NCBI RefSeq assembly: GCF_902728235.1
Contig: NZ_CACVBO010000001.1
Location: 248,001 to 312,000 of the forward strand
Length of the DNA stretch: 64,000 nucleotides
Direction: 5' to 3'
Origin: Lentimonas sp. CC4
GTDB lineage: Bacteria > Verrucomicrobiota > Verrucomicrobiia > Opitutales > Coraliomargaritaceae
Both the position numbers and the translations under genes were made by a program. This document shows positions 63,864-64,000 of the stretch, in pieces (position 1 is the first letter of the stretch; each line of letters starts with the position of its first letter). The notes beneath the pieces are model-generated. The model was given only the letters and a program-made list of their open reading frames with translations. It was not told the DNA's origin and made no database searches.

Positions 63864-63944
63864 CCAGCAGAGCTGGACGGAGCGCGAAAGCGCGTAGATG
63901 GCGAACCGCCCCGAAGGGGTGATGAACTGGGTGCCCGCTGGGCA
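63864..63944. repeat. Series of four short hairpins
   Basis: Within 81 nt: CCAGC-AGA-GCTGG, GCGC-GAAA-GCGC, CGCCCC-GAA-GGGGTG and TGCCC-GCT-GGGCA, all with 3-4-nt loops. Non-coding, upstream of the acetyltransferase gene. It could be a REP-type element or a structured RNA; orientation cannot be told. Confidence 0.65.
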
Positions 63945-64000
63945 AGAGAAGAACAAACCGCTTATTTCCACTTATGGACGCTTATTTTTTAAGACTTAAA

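Overview
The window looks like a chromosome segment from a Verrucomicrobiota bacterium, most likely class Opitutia and near the marine Puniceicoccales (Coraliomargarita/Lentimonas-like). The reasons are: a secreted DUF1549/DUF1553 protein with an SHD1 domain beside a Tat-exported DUF1501 protein and a membrane cytochrome c/leucine-rich-repeat protein; a TIGR03790-family protein; a pseudopilin cassette; lipid A genes (lpxA, lpxB), which indicate a Gram-negative envelope; and moderate G+C. Placement below phylum is inference. No rRNA, tRNA, CRISPR array, prophage or complete insertion sequence was recognised.

Layout. 1-11 kb: DUF1059 protein, a large secreted barrel-like protein, an alanine-rich secreted repeat protein, a NYN/OST-HTH RNase-like protein, a catalytically dead rhomboid-like protein with pgpA and pgsA, then a tight four-gene pseudopilin operon read leftward. 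11-22 kb: coaD, an MFS exporter, fbaA, the three-gene proton-translocating transhydrogenase (pntAa-pntAb-pntB), a TonB-domain protein, sufT, an unknown exported protein and a carboxynorspermidine dehydrogenase. 22-31 kb, leftward: cysC-cysD-cysN sulfate activation, then lpxA-pdxA-A-type Fe-S carrier, infC, an N-acetylmuramoyl-L-alanine amidase and the TIGR03790 protein. 31-44 kb: small unknowns, a decayed higA antitoxin, DUF2851, a YacP-like NYN nuclease, nadK, cca, lpxB with a Cys-rich CWC protein and a lipoprotein, a Gfo/Idh/MocA oxidoreductase, aroK, a DUF151 nuclease, a GxxExxY protein and a Dus enzyme. 44-64 kb: sucCD, a ClpA-like unfoldase, the DUF1549/DUF1501/cytochrome-LRR operon, an LCIB-like carbonic anhydrase, xylR with divergent xylAB, mgtE, a lipoprotein and a GNAT acetyltransferase.

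Most genes are housekeeping. The unusual content is between the genes. At least six families of short non-coding palindromic or inverted-repeat elements occur. They include a 238-bp MITE-like element with 15-bp perfect terminal inverted repeats and an exact 11-bp target duplication, a 291-bp element with 19-bp perfect palindromic ends, a repeat interrupted by a 51-nt insert, and one REP-like unit nested inside another element. A second odd class is degenerate arrays of short words (aattccta, tctcaagtc, cttctaact, gttgaac types) sitting directly before many start codons; one array is open in frame into cca. Few start codons have a recognisable Shine-Dalgarno sequence. A perfect intrinsic-terminator-like hairpin is built from the signal-peptide codons of the amidase gene just after infC.
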